Positions 45,544-55,169 of a stretch of DNA of 64,000 bases are shown here, piece after piece. Position 1 is the stretch's first letter, and each line of letters opens with the position of its first letter. The notes below the pieces were generated by a model, which saw only the letters and a list, made by a program, of their open reading frames with translations, had not been told where the DNA came from and ran no database searches. The position numbers were made by a program, and so were the translations under genes. Source of the stretch: Chitinophagaceae bacterium (lineage in GTDB: Bacteria; Bacteroidota; Bacteroidia; Chitinophagales; Chitinophagaceae). The stretch covers positions 558,001 to 622,000 of the forward strand of contig JAHBTK010000003.1 of assembly GCA_019638625.1 (NCBI GenBank), in the 5' to 3' direction.

Positions 45544-46440
45544 ATGAAATACAACTTGTTGGGTAAATCAGATTTGCAGGTAAGTGAGATAGGGTTTGGC
45601 TGTATGTCCCTTGGCACAGACGATAAAGAGAATGCATCGCTTGTTCAAAAAGCAATAGAGGCAGGCATTAACTATTTTGATACAGCCGATCTCTATCAGC
45701 AGGGAGATAATGAAAAGACGCTCGGGAAAGCCCTGAGATCCCGGAGAGATAAAGTGATCATCGCTACCAAGGTGGGCAACCAGTTAAACCCGGACGGGAA
45801 AAGCTGGACATGGAATCCATCGGGGAAATATATAATAGCCCAGGTAGAAAAAAGCCTGGAAAGACTTCAAACAGACTATATAGATGTGTACCAGTTGCAC
45901 GGGGGTACCATCGGCGACCCGATCGACGAAACGATCACCGCTTTTGAAACCCTGGTAGTGGCAGGAAAAATCAGGTATTATGGTATCTCATCCATTCGAC
46001 CGGATGTGATACGGGAGTATGTAAGCCGTTCCCGCATTATAAGCGTAATGATGCAATACAGTTTGCTGGACAGAAGAGCGGAAGAAAGCTGTTTGCCCTT
46101 GCTGGCTGAGCACAATATCGGCGTATTGGCCAGGGGAAGCCTTGCAGGCGGATTATTGGCGGGTAAGTATGCCAATGCTTACCTGGGCTATTCGGAGGAT
46201 GTGGTGCACAAAGTGTACCTGGCGCTAAAATCTATTTCAGGACCGGAAAGGACAATGGCGCAGACGGCCCTGCGGTTTGCGCTGCAGCAAACCGGCATCA
46301 CTGCGGCTATTGTAGGCATCAGAACCCCTCAACAACTGGAAGAAGCGGCAGGCGTTATCAATTCTCCGTTACTTACAGAAAGTGAAGTACAGTTTTTGAG
46401 AAATGCTTTGCCGGTGAATTATTATGAACAACATCGCTGA
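45544..46440 (+). CDS. Aldo/keto reductase
   Basis: 298 residues from the ATG at 45544, the usual start (KYNLLGKSDLQVSEIGFGCM). The catalytic tetrad is visible: Asp and Tyr in YFDTADLYQQGDNEKTLG, Lys in DKVIIATKVGN and His in VYQLHGGT. The NADPH site is in RTPQQLEEAAG near the C-terminus. It reduces aldehydes or ketones; the substrate is unknown. Cytoplasmic. Confidence 0.92.
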   Translation: MKYNLLGKSDLQVSEIGFGCMSLGTDDKENASLVQKAIEAGINYFDTADLYQQGDNEKTLGKALRSRRDKVIIATKVGNQLNPDGKSWTWNPSGKYIIAQVEKSLERLQTDYIDVYQLHGGTIGDPIDETITAFETLVVAGKIRYYGISSIRPDVIREYVSRSRIISVMMQYSLLDRRAEESCLPLLAEHNIGVLARGSLAGGLLAGKYANAYLGYSEDVVHKVYLALKSISGPERTMAQTALRFALQQTGITAAIVGIRTPQQLEEAAGVINSPLLTESEVQFLRNALPVNYYEQHR

Positions 46441-46449
46441 ATAGCATGT

Positions 46450-46932
46450 CTATTCATCCAAAAGCCTTTTTATGTCGGCTTCCAGCTTTTCCGGCGTAGT
46501 TACGGGAGCATACCTTTTAACGGGTTTTCCGTTTTTATCAACAAGGAATTTGGTGAAGTTCCATTTGATCTTTCCGCCAAAAAAGCCACTCAGTTTTTTC
46601 TTCAGGAATTTGAACAATGGGTGAGCGTCTTTGCCATTCACGTCTATCCTGGCAAACATCGGGAAACTGACACCATAGTTTACCTGGCAGAAACTTTCTA
46701 TTTCACCGGCATCACCGGGCTCCTGGTTACCAAACTGGTTGCACGGGAAACCGAGTACCAGCAGCCCCTGGTCTTTATATTTGCGGTATAGTTTTTCCAA
46801 TCCTTCATATTGTGGCGTCAGCCCGCATTTACTGGCGGTATTTACAATAAGCAGTGTTTTATCCCTGTAAGATTCCAGCGATATCCCGTCGCCATTTAGC
46901 ATGATAACCCTGAACTGATAAATTGAATCCAT
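46450..46932 (-). CDS. Glutathione peroxidase-family thiol peroxidase (Cys type)
   Basis: 160 residues. NTASKCGLTPQYEGLEKLY holds the peroxidatic Cys (no TGA selenocysteine codon), with Gln in FPCNQFGNQEPG and Trp/Asn in KWNFTKFLVD completing the catalytic tetrad. Bacterial Cys-type members usually take electrons from thioredoxin. It is convergent with the aldo/keto reductase gene, only 9 bp between stops. Confidence 0.93.
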   Translation of the reverse strand: MDSIYQFRVIMLNGDGISLESYRDKTLLIVNTASKCGLTPQYEGLEKLYRKYKDQGLLVLGFPCNQFGNQEPGDAGEIESFCQVNYGVSFPMFARIDVNGKDAHPLFKFLKKKLSGFFGGKIKWNFTKFLVDKNGKPVKRYAPVTTPEKLEADIKRLLDE

Positions 46933-46952
46933 ACCACAAAACTAAAGAATAA

Positions 46953-48389
46953 CTATTTTTTCATCATCGCCCTGAACACCTGCAAATTTTTTCTTTCATA
47001 AATAAATATGAACAGGGCATAGGAAACAAGAATACCCAGTAATAAGACAATTGAAATCCAAATATCCCCCCCACCTGAAGATATTTTTATAAAATAGGAG
47101 ATGGTCAACAGGCTAAGGAACAGAAGCAGTGGGTTCCTGATGGCGCTTAATTGCGCCTTAACGCCAAAGGGAACGACTTTATTGACAAAATAAGCATTTA
47201 CAAACAACTCGACAACAGATCCGAAAATCAAAGAAGATACCAGCCAAAAAACACCGAACTTGAACAGTATCAGCGCAAACATGACCTGGAATATTTTTTT
47301 TATTATTTCGGCCCTTAGTGCCAGGTTGCTTTTACCGAATACAAAAAGCAGGTTGGCATTCAATATATGTACCGGCAAAAAAACCATCGCCAGCGAAATC
47401 AGTTGCAGGTAAGGAACAATATTAACCCATTGGTTTCCCAGTAAAATAAAGATCAATTCATCTGCAAACACAATCATTAACAGCATAATGAAGGTCATTA
47501 CCAAAAAAACATATTTTACCAGGCTCCTGAATGCATTAACGACTTTCATTTTGTCGTGCTGAATTTTAGCGAGCGCCGGTGTAGCCACCTTGCTGACCAT
47601 TGCCGTAAAAACACCGGCAGGTATCTGATTTAATGAAAATGCCCTTTCATAGTATCCGGATAAACGCAACGGATAGAACCTGCCGATCAGAACGTTGTTC
47701 ACGTTGTTGCAGATGTTATTCAGCATACCGGTCATAGTTACTTTATATCCGAAGCTGAAGTGTTTTTTAAACGCCTCTTTGGAAAATATCAGCTTCAGCC
47801 GCCAACTCGAAAGGCTCCATAGCAGAAGGGCCAGGATGAATTGCTGCACCAGGTACATTGCCACAATACTCCAGACACCGGCGCCTTTATGCGCCAGCAC
47901 AATACCGCAGGTGATCGCAATGATAATAGCCGGCAAAGCGATCATTGTGTTTTTTTTGAATTTCAGTTCCCTGGATAACAGGGCAGACTGCACCGATCTG
48001 AAGGCAGAGACAATAAATATCAGACAATATATCCGCACCACATTTGTTAACACAGGCTGGGAGTAAAAGTCTGCTATGAAGGGCGCCGCGAAGTAAAAAG
48101 CGGCATATACGAACAGGCTGATAAGTAAGCTTCCCAGAAAGACGGAGGACATATCCACTTTGTTGATCTCAGGAGATCTTATCAGCGACATTGACATACC
48201 GCTATCCACCAGGCTATTACCAATATTGATAAAAATGGAGATCATGCCGATCAGACCATATACTTCCGGACCCAATAACCTGGCGATGTATAAGCTTGCA
48301 AGAAATAATCCTACTTTATTAACCAGTATGTCAATAGACGTCCACATAACGCCATTGACAGACTTGCTTAACAACCCTTCTTTAGACAT
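46953..48389 (-). CDS. Lipopolysaccharide/oligosaccharide flippase (Wzx-like, MOP superfamily)
   Basis: 478 residues with about 12-14 hydrophobic helices. The start LLSKSVNGVMWTSIDILVNK and ARLLGPEVYGLIGMISIFIN are typical of polysaccharide exporters of the MOP superfamily (Wzx/RfbX type). Such proteins flip lipid-linked sugar units across the inner membrane. No glycosyltransferase or polymerase gene is beside it, which is unusual for wzx; it may serve a distant locus. It lies 20 bp from the peroxidase gene and may be upstream of it in one transcript. Confidence 0.85.
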   Translation of the reverse strand: MSKEGLLSKSVNGVMWTSIDILVNKVGLFLASLYIARLLGPEVYGLIGMISIFINIGNSLVDSGMSMSLIRSPEINKVDMSSVFLGSLLISLFVYAAFYFAAPFIADFYSQPVLTNVVRIYCLIFIVSAFRSVQSALLSRELKFKKNTMIALPAIIIAITCGIVLAHKGAGVWSIVAMYLVQQFILALLLWSLSSWRLKLIFSKEAFKKHFSFGYKVTMTGMLNNICNNVNNVLIGRFYPLRLSGYYERAFSLNQIPAGVFTAMVSKVATPALAKIQHDKMKVVNAFRSLVKYVFLVMTFIMLLMIVFADELIFILLGNQWVNIVPYLQLISLAMVFLPVHILNANLLFVFGKSNLALRAEIIKKIFQVMFALILFKFGVFWLVSSLIFGSVVELFVNAYFVNKVVPFGVKAQLSAIRNPLLLFLSLLTISYFIKISSGGGDIWISIVLLLGILVSYALFIFIYERKNLQVFRAMMKK

Positions 48390-48753
48390 AGTTAATATTG
48401 CTTTCCTTAGATTTCAGCTCCTGTTGTTCCGGAAATTGCGCGCAAATTACAATAATATGAGTTATAGCCCGGGTCTTTCCTGGGGGGATAGTATTATTTG
48501 ATTTTCATCATTGCTTTAAAACTGTAACAGTATGCTTTCTCCGGTCCTGTTGTAAATTCATCCCTCGTTAAAAACTGCCAAACAAAAATTGGTTCTTGTC
48601 CCGGAAGGTTTTTGATTTTTGTTAATTTCAACCGCAACCTCCCTCTCAAAGGCTATCCCGGTCGCCTATCGAAAACTTTAACAAAGTCGGTTATGCACTA
48701 TCAATACTTTTTTCAATATTGCGTTTAAAATGTAACCACAATATACTTTGGGT
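48390..48753. other. Intergenic region between divergent genes
   Basis: About 360 bases between the flippase and the lipoprotein esterase. I see no terminator, tRNA or credible small gene. Promoters for both directions should be here. Confidence 0.4.
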
Positions 48754-49599
48754 ATGAAAAACTTTTTCTCCTTCCTGACAGGTTTGCTCCTCTTCACTTC
48801 CTGCCAGAAGCAGGTCGTCGACCAGCAACCTGCTGAAGAACGGATCATCCTGGATACAGCTTATGCTGCCGCTTCCGGGAGGCAAACGCTGGACCTGTAC
48901 TTACCGGCTAACCGCAACAGCAATACCCGGACAATCGTGCTGATACATGGTGGCGGCTGGAGCGAAGGCAGCAAAAATGACCTGACCTTTGCCATTCCCG
49001 AACTGAGGCAACGCCTGACGGAATATGCATTTGCAAATATTGGCTACCGGCTGGCATCCAATGGCAATACCCACCTCTTTCCCACGCAGGAGCAGGATGT
49101 AAAATCGGCGGTGGACTTTATTGTTGCCAATCATGCATCGTTGAATATCTCCTCAAAAGTAGTGCTGACGGGCTTTAGCGCCGGCGGGCACCTGGCCCTG
49201 CTGCATGGCTATAAAAATGATCCCAATAAACATGTAGCGGCTATCGTAGACTTTTTCGGACCGACAGATCTGGAAGCCCTCTGGAATGCAGGCCTTATAC
49301 AACAACTGATCCTTGCCGGGGCTACGGGAAAAATTTACCCGGATGGTAAAACGCTCTACCAGGAATCCAGCCCAACCAATTATATCACCGCCCAGTCACC
49401 TCCTACTATTGTCCTGCATGGCGGAGATGACCTGCTGGTACCTCCTGCTCAATCTACACTGCTCATTAATAAACTGGAAGAAAAGAACGTAGTAAATGAC
49501 CTTGTTTTTTACCCCGGTGAAGGGCATGGCTGGACAGGAGACAAACTGAATGATTCCATAGAAAAAATAAAAGCTTTTTTGAAAGCATATGCGAAATAG
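48754..49599 (+). CDS. Lipoprotein alpha/beta hydrolase (esterase type)
   Basis: 281 residues from the ATG at 48754. A lipobox LLLFTSCQ puts the lipid-modified Cys near residue 18, so the enzyme is anchored at the periplasmic face or outer membrane. The hydrolase core shows the oxyanion HGGGW near residue 66, nucleophile elbow GFSAGG, acidic loop HGGDDLLV and catalytic His in GEGHGW. This is the BD-FAE/carboxylesterase type that removes acyl groups from sugars or small esters. It precedes a methyltransferase gene by about 40 bp. Confidence 0.87.
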   Translation: MKNFFSFLTGLLLFTSCQKQVVDQQPAEERIILDTAYAAASGRQTLDLYLPANRNSNTRTIVLIHGGGWSEGSKNDLTFAIPELRQRLTEYAFANIGYRLASNGNTHLFPTQEQDVKSAVDFIVANHASLNISSKVVLTGFSAGGHLALLHGYKNDPNKHVAAIVDFFGPTDLEALWNAGLIQQLILAGATGKIYPDGKTLYQESSPTNYITAQSPPTIVLHGGDDLLVPPAQSTLLINKLEEKNVVNDLVFYPGEGHGWTGDKLNDSIEKIKAFLKAYAK

Positions 49600-49638
49600 T
49601 TATTGAAATTCCCCGCGCTATTCAGACTTTTGTTTTCT

Positions 49639-50259
49639 ATGTCAATTTCCGCTCATCTGCAACCATATACTATCGGAAACACCCTGCTGGAAATATTCGT
49701 TCCGGATACAGAGGCTGTACAGGAATTGTACAGCAACAGAAGAGATGCCGCTTACTGGACACAGGTTTGGCCGGCAGCGGTCGGGTTGTGCCATTTCCTG
49801 GAGGAACTTCCCCTGCTGGTCACCGGCAAAAAAGTGCTGGAGCTGGCTGCAGGACTGGGATTGCCGGGGTTATATTCAGCGCGGCTGGCAGAGCAGGTGC
49901 ATATTACAGACAGGGAAAAGCTGGCAATAGAGTGTGTGCAGTTATCAATAAACCATTTGCAGTTGGAAAATGTTACAACGGCGGTGATGGACTGGAGAGA
50001 AGCTATAAACAGCATAAAGCCGGAACTGGTGTTGATGAGCGATGTAAACTATGACCCTATGGTATTTGAAGAGCTTTATTCGGTTATTGAATATTTTCTT
50101 CAGGAAAAAGCGACACTTATTATCAGTACACCTCAACGCCTGATGGCGAAGGCATTCGTTAACGGGCTTTTACCGGCCTGTACGCTGCAACGCAACTATG
50201 CTATTCCTAAAAACGGAGATGAAGCAGAAGTAAGCGTGTTCCTGCTGGAAAATCCATAG
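49639..50259 (+). CDS. Class I SAM-dependent methyltransferase
   Basis: 206 residues from the ATG at 49639; a TTG lies 12 codons upstream. VLELAAGLGLPGLYSARLA near residue 66 is motif I that binds SAM, and LVLMSDVNYDPMVFEELYS resembles the METTL21/nicotinamide-type lysine or small-molecule methyltransferases (DVxY). The N-terminal EAVQELYSNRRDAAYWTQVW is also as in that group. The target is unknown. Confidence 0.85.
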   Translation: MSISAHLQPYTIGNTLLEIFVPDTEAVQELYSNRRDAAYWTQVWPAAVGLCHFLEELPLLVTGKKVLELAAGLGLPGLYSARLAEQVHITDREKLAIECVQLSINHLQLENVTTAVMDWREAINSIKPELVLMSDVNYDPMVFEELYSVIEYFLQEKATLIISTPQRLMAKAFVNGLLPACTLQRNYAIPKNGDEAEVSVFLLENP

Positions 50260-50305
50260 CCCATCTCCCGGGAACTATTCTTCGGTTTGCCGTCGCAAAG
50301 AATTG

Positions 50306-50827
50306 TTATAACAATATATCCGCGATCTCTTTCCAGTTGGCTACCCGATCGTAACCATTTTCATGAGCATTCATAATAGTAGAATACAGGTAAGGTTTCC
50401 CCGGGAAGTGCACCAGGTTCCTCGTATGATCATCAAACATATAATCGCCTGCCACCAGGCGTTTGTCGCCGCAAAGCACCAGTTGCCGCCAGGTGAGATA
50501 GGGGAAGTGCTCATTCAGCCATTCCAGTTTATCCCGAAGTGAGTTGGGAAACTCTGTTGCGGCAGACACGATAAACAGCTCATATTTTTTATTCACTTCT
50601 TCCAGTACCTCCACGCAGTTTTCCATCACTGGTAAATGCCTGAAAAACCCTTCGCTATACAACCGTTCTATTACTGTGGCCCGGTGTTGCTCGGGAAACC
50701 CAGGCGCCCAGGCGCCTACCATTTTCGAGTAATCAACCGGTAGTCCATATTCTTTTGTATACCATTCCAGCATCCCTCCCATAGTGTCCGCCATTACCTC
50801 ATCCATGTCTACTATCACTCTTTGCAT
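50306..50827 (-). CDS. 5'(3')-deoxyribonucleotidase (NT5C family, HAD fold)
   Basis: 173 residues. RVIVDMDEVMADTMGGMLEW is HAD motif I with the nucleophile Asp and DxD, VSAATEFPNSLRDKLEWL is motif II and DYMFDDHTRNLVHF is the acidic motif IV. This fits the small 5'-nucleotidase C-type enzymes that dephosphorylate deoxynucleoside monophosphates. It starts 2 bp after uvrA ends, so both are probably co-transcribed, DNA repair and nucleotide salvage together. Confidence 0.9.
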   Translation of the reverse strand: MQRVIVDMDEVMADTMGGMLEWYTKEYGLPVDYSKMVGAWAPGFPEQHRATVIERLYSEGFFRHLPVMENCVEVLEEVNKKYELFIVSAATEFPNSLRDKLEWLNEHFPYLTWRQLVLCGDKRLVAGDYMFDDHTRNLVHFPGKPYLYSTIMNAHENGYDRVANWKEIADILL

Positions 50828-50828
50828 G

Positions 50829-53723
50829 TTAATTGTTTTGATGATTTAATTCCTGGTTAAGATAATAACCCGTATAACTTTCTTTGCATTTTATCAATGC
50901 TTCCGGCGTGCCTTCAAATACTACGGTACCGCCGCCATCGCCGCCTTCTGGTCCTATATCAATAATATGGTCAGCTACCTTGATCACATCAAGGTTGTGC
51001 TCGATCACCAAAACAGTGTTTCCCCGGTCGGTGAGTTTGTTCAGCACCGTTAATAAATGCTGTATATCTTCAAAATGAAGTCCGGTAGTAGGTTCATCCA
51101 GTATATAAAAAGTCTTGCCCGTATCTTTTTTTGCCAGCTCCGTAGACAGTTTCACCCGTTGCGCTTCGCCGCCACTGAGTGTTACCGCATTTTGTCCCAG
51201 GGTAATATAGCCAAGTCCCACATCCTGCAGTACTTTTATTTTCCGGTAGAGGTAAGGTACATTCTGAAAAAATTCAACTGCATCATCAACCGTCATATTC
51301 AGCACATCACTGATTGATTTGCCTTTGTAGCGGATCTCCAGGGTTTCCCGGTTGTATCTTTTTCCCTGGCATTTTTCGCAGGGAACATATACATCCGGCA
51401 GAAAGTTCATTTCAATGACCCGCATACCACCGCCTTCACACACATCACAACGGCCGCCCTTTACATTAAAAGAAAACCGTCCGGCATTATATCCCCTGAT
51501 CTTTGCTTCCGGAATAGCTGCGAACAGTTGCCTGATTTCCGTAAAGAACCCACAGTAGGTAGCAGGATTGCTGCGTGGTGTACGCCCGATCGGCGACTGA
51601 TCTATCTCAATGACTTTGTCAATATTCTCCAGACCCTTCACCGAACCATACTCCAGGGGTTGCATCCGGGAATTATAGGCATGCCTGCTGAGAACAGGAT
51701 ATAATGTTTCGTTTACCAGCGTGGATTTACCGCTGCCGCTTACGCCGGTTACCACGATGAGCTTACCAAGCGGGAACCGGACATTTACCTTTTTGAGGTT
51801 ATTGCCATTGGCGCCTTTTATTTCAAGGAACTTCCCGTTTCCTTTTCTTCTTTCTGCCGGGATCTCAATCTTACGATGACCGTTCAGGTAAGAAGAGGTA
51901 AGGGTATCCAGTTTCAGCAGTTCTTCCGGTTTACCCTGGGCAACCACCCTGCCACCATGATATCCCGCTTTGGGACCAATATCTATCAGGTAGTCGGCGG
52001 CCATCATAATATCCTTATCATGCTCCACTACCAACACGCTGTTGCCGATATCACGCAGGTTTTGCAATGCAGCTATCAACCGTTGGTTATCCCGCTGGTG
52101 CAACCCTATAGAGGGTTCGTCGAGTATATAGGTAATGCCCTGCAACTGGGAGCCGATCTGTGTTGCCAACCGTATACGTTGAGACTCCCCACCGCTCAGC
52201 GTCCTGGAGGGGCGGTTGAGCGAGAGATAAGTCAACCCTACGTTCAGCAGGAAGCCCAGTCGTTCTCTTATCTCCTTCAATATATCTTTGGCGATCGCGT
52301 TTTGTTTGGCCGATAACCGGTCCTCCAGGCCATCAAACCAGTTCAGCAACGTATTCAGGTTGAGAACACTCAGGGCTGCAATATTCTTTTCATCTATCTT
52401 AAACCACAGACTGTCTTTTTTCAAACGGGCGCCACCACAGGATTCACAGGTCCTTAATTCCATAAACTGCTCCACCCACTTTTGAATGCCTTCGCTGCTG
52501 CTGCCGGCGAACCATCTTTTGAGCTGATTGACAATGCCTTCAAACTCGGTTGCATATATCTGGCTGCCAGGTGGCACTTCATCAAAGTTCAGGGTAGTTT
52601 CTCCTTCTCCCGCCTCATTGCCATACAGTAAAAGGTTCATCGCCTTAGGCGAAAGTTCCTTTATCGGTTTGTCCAGGCTGATCTTATTTTTTTTCGCCAA
52701 CTGCTGCACCTGCCGGAATACATAGGCCTCCCGTTCTTCTCCCAACGGGGCGATGCCTCCTTCATTAATGCTCAGGTCGGGATTGGGTATGATGGCTTCC
52801 ATGCTTACCTGGTATACCGTGCCGAGCCCCTTGCATACCGGGCAGGCGCCATAGGGAGAGTTGAAAGAAAAACTATTGGGAGAAGGTTCCTCGTAGGAAA
52901 GCCCGGTGTCTTCACACATCAGGGCTTTTGAATAGGAGGCTTCTTTTATCTTCCCGGAACGGTCGTCTGCCGGACTTACAAACAGCAGGTCTTTTCCAAG
53001 GCGCAACGCATGTTGTACACTCTGGCTGATGCGCAGCCGGAAGGGCTCCTCTACCTTTAACCGGTCTATTACCACTTCTATATCGTGTACTTTATAGCGA
53101 TCTACCTGCATTTTAGGCGCCAGGTCTTTTATTTCTCCGTCCACCCTCACTTTCACAAAACCCTTCTTCCTGATATCTTCGAACAATTCACGGTAATGCC
53201 CCTTACGGCCTCTGACGAGTGGCGCCAGTATGGAAATTTTTTGTCCTTTAAAACGGGTGAAAATATTCTGAACGATTTCCTCCTCACTCCACTTCACCAT
53301 TTTTTTACCGGTATTATAGGAGTATGCTTCACCTACCCGGGCAAACAGCAGCCGCAGAAAATCATATACTTCTGTAACAGTACCTACCGTGGAGCGTGGA
53401 TTCTTATTAGTGGTTTTTTGTTCAATGGAGATCACCGGCGAAAGCCCTGTGATCTTGTCCACATCCGGACGTTCCATATCCCCTATGAATTGCCGGGCAT
53501 AGGCTCCGAAAGTTTCCATATAGCGGCGTTGTCCCTCAGCGTAGATCGTGTCGAAGGCCAGCGATGACTTACCGCTGCCGCTTATCCCGGTTATCACCAC
53601 CAGCTTGTTTTTGGGAATGTTGATATCAAGATCTTTCAGGTTGTGAACCCTTGCGCCAAATACTTCTATTTGTTCATCCTTGCTGTCAGCAGGAGATTTA
53701 CCGGCTTTTTTCTCTGTAGGCAT
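50829..53723 (-). CDS. uvrA: UvrABC excinuclease subunit A
   Basis: 964 residues, full length. Two ABC ATPase modules are seen: Walker A GISGSGKSSLAFDTIYAEG near residue 47 and GVSGSGKSTLVNETLYP near residue 650; signatures LSGGESQRIRLA and LSGGEAQRVKLS; Walker B YILDEPSIGLHQ and YILDEPTTGLHF. Zinc clusters CPVCKGLG, CESCGGA and CDVCEGGG...CEKCQGKRYN are all present. UvrA finds bulky DNA lesions and loads UvrB. It is the first gene of a leftward pair with the nucleotidase. Confidence 0.97.
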   Translation of the reverse strand: MPTEKKAGKSPADSKDEQIEVFGARVHNLKDLDINIPKNKLVVITGISGSGKSSLAFDTIYAEGQRRYMETFGAYARQFIGDMERPDVDKITGLSPVISIEQKTTNKNPRSTVGTVTEVYDFLRLLFARVGEAYSYNTGKKMVKWSEEEIVQNIFTRFKGQKISILAPLVRGRKGHYRELFEDIRKKGFVKVRVDGEIKDLAPKMQVDRYKVHDIEVVIDRLKVEEPFRLRISQSVQHALRLGKDLLFVSPADDRSGKIKEASYSKALMCEDTGLSYEEPSPNSFSFNSPYGACPVCKGLGTVYQVSMEAIIPNPDLSINEGGIAPLGEEREAYVFRQVQQLAKKNKISLDKPIKELSPKAMNLLLYGNEAGEGETTLNFDEVPPGSQIYATEFEGIVNQLKRWFAGSSSEGIQKWVEQFMELRTCESCGGARLKKDSLWFKIDEKNIAALSVLNLNTLLNWFDGLEDRLSAKQNAIAKDILKEIRERLGFLLNVGLTYLSLNRPSRTLSGGESQRIRLATQIGSQLQGITYILDEPSIGLHQRDNQRLIAALQNLRDIGNSVLVVEHDKDIMMAADYLIDIGPKAGYHGGRVVAQGKPEELLKLDTLTSSYLNGHRKIEIPAERRKGNGKFLEIKGANGNNLKKVNVRFPLGKLIVVTGVSGSGKSTLVNETLYPVLSRHAYNSRMQPLEYGSVKGLENIDKVIEIDQSPIGRTPRSNPATYCGFFTEIRQLFAAIPEAKIRGYNAGRFSFNVKGGRCDVCEGGGMRVIEMNFLPDVYVPCEKCQGKRYNRETLEIRYKGKSISDVLNMTVDDAVEFFQNVPYLYRKIKVLQDVGLGYITLGQNAVTLSGGEAQRVKLSTELAKKDTGKTFYILDEPTTGLHFEDIQHLLTVLNKLTDRGNTVLVIEHNLDVIKVADHIIDIGPEGGDGGGTVVFEGTPEALIKCKESYTGYYLNQELNHQNN

Positions 53724-53772
53724 AAAAAAGAGAGCAAATATACTAAAATTTGTAGTAAAAAAGATCCTGTAA

Positions 53773-53792
53773 TCTTGTGAGGGCGTATTTAC
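53773..53792 (+). repeat. 20-bp direct repeat, copy 1
   Basis: tcttgtgagggcgtatttac, matching 54856-54875 at 19 of 20 positions. The two copies enclose almost the whole non-coding stretch, as if they were its borders. Confidence 0.65.
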
Positions 53793-54417
53793 CTTCGGTG
53801 AAAACTATTCTCATTGCGGCAAAATAAGAGAGAACCAAATACCGCAATAAAGTTCAATTTTTCACATTTATATGATATGAAGGGGTGCCGGGAGGAACAA
53901 TCTACTGCAAAGATGACGTTGAGTTGATAGTAATAAAATGCAGTGCTGGCCGTAACCCCAAACACTTTTGCCGTATTCACTGCGAACCCGCCCGTAATTG
54001 CGTGAACGAATGTAATTGCGGGAGAAGCAGCACTAACGAGATTGCAAGCCGAAACCACAACCGTCATTTCGTCCCAACCGAAGGTCGGGAAATCTGTTGG
54101 GCGACAGTACTAATGTTGAGATGAACTTCAAATGCCGGCAGATCTGCCTGCCGCAGACTGGTTTCTCCCTCGTGGGAAAGTGATTTAATTATAGCATTCA
54201 TATTGACTCCGCGCCAATGACGCCACTCCCTTGATCGTCACCTCGAGTAGCACATTAGGAGCTCCTCAATCATTGAGGCGTGACATGTAAAGTCAATGTG
54301 GCGATCTCCTCTATTTGGGTAATATATCAGGGATATATAGCCGAAGCTACAGTAGCACTAAAGCTTAATCAGGGCGCACCGGGGAATTGCGGTAATTATT
54401 CCCCGGCGGCTTTTTGC

Positions 54418-54443
54418 GTTACTTTTTTCCGCAAAAAAGTAAC
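54418..54443. repeat. Perfect hairpin repeat
   Basis: gttactttttt and aaaaaagtaac with a four-base ccgc loop. Palindromes of this exact type recur in many bacterial genomes as dispersed repeats. The run of T after the left arm on either strand also gives it terminator-like character. Confidence 0.6.
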
Positions 54444-54855
54444 AGAAAAATGGCAGGGAGTTTGGAGCTAAAAGGAAGACCGCGTTTCAGCCAACAAGTT
54501 AATATTTCGCCGCGATGCGGCTAGTGATACTAATGATTTCATATCTGCTACAAATATTTTCGGTGCACTGCACCTTTTGCAGGTCATTGATTAACAGTAG
54601 CTTACGTGGCATGTCATTGGCATCCCAACCGAAGGGCGGGAGAGAGGTCTACCGACCATAGGAGTTGTCCGTAATAAGATACTGTACACTTGCGACAGAT
54701 CTCTCCTCTCCCTCCTGCGTCGGGTTCGAGATGACGGGTAAGAGATTGAGTAATTGGATATTTTGTTTTAATGCTGGTTGTAAAATACATCATTGGCGTC
54801 TGCCTAGGATTATCTCCTTGCAGAGTTACAACTATGCGAAAATCTGAAATGCACC

Positions 54856-54875
54856 TCTTGTGAGGGTGTATTTAC
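54856..54875 (+). repeat. 20-bp direct repeat, copy 2
   Basis: Matches 53773-53792 at 19 of 20 positions. It lies about 140 bases before tRNA-Cys. Confidence 0.65.
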
Positions 54876-54959
54876 TGCCGGCTAGGGAAATTCAGCTCTC
54901 CTGAAACCGGGAAAATCGTAAAGACGGACCCTTAAACAGGCAAAACAATAGTCTATTAT

Positions 54960-54991
54960 TTTGGTAGACTATTAATATCTATTTAAATTTG
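54960..54991 (+). promoter_or_regulatory. Bacteroidota-type promoter of tRNA-Cys
   Basis: tttg at 54960-54963 (-33) and taaatttg at 54984-54991 (exact TAnnTTTG, -7) with 20 bases between. The tRNA begins 21 bases after the -7 element. Confidence 0.7.
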
Positions 54992-55012
54992 CGTTCCGGT
55001 AATATCCGACAA

Positions 55013-55083
55013 GGTGCTGTGGCCGAGAGGTTAGGCACGGCTCTGCAAAAGCCGATACACCAGTTCAAATCTGGTCAGCACCT
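55013..55083 (+). tRNA. tRNA-Cys (anticodon GCA)
   Basis: 71 bases fold into a cloverleaf: acceptor ggtgctg with cagcacc, D-arm ggccgagaggttaggc, anticodon arm cggct-ctgcaaa-agccg with GCA, T-arm ccagttcaaatctgg and discriminator U, which is the normal identity base of tRNA-Cys. Confidence 0.93.
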
Positions 55084-55169
55084 CCTGTTATAATAATAAC
55101 CCTATCCCTGCTGGTTTTGCACAGAAAAACCCAGGAGGCTGCACTTAATTTTTTTCCGTGTTATATTGC

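Larger units (their letters stand above)
53724..55012. other. 1.3-kb region without genes, built from dispersed-repeat fragments
   Basis: No frame here looks protein-coding. The following pieces are visible. A 20-bp direct repeat at 53773-53792 and 54856-54875 (19/20). Repeat-type fragments near 54062-54110 (gtcatttcg...). An inverted pair near 54628-54660 and 54700-54750 with related GC-rich blocks. A perfect 11-bp hairpin at 54418-54443 (gttactttttt/aaaaaagtaac). It looks like a site where mobile repeats have accumulated next to tRNA-Cys. Confidence 0.6.

Noticed and set aside
46450..46932. A selenoprotein glutathione peroxidase
   Set aside because: The active-site codon is for Cys and no in-frame TGA occurs.
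53885..54847. Several frames of 60-92 codons in the repeat-rich region
   Set aside because: They cross repeats and hairpins, have biased composition and resemble no protein family.
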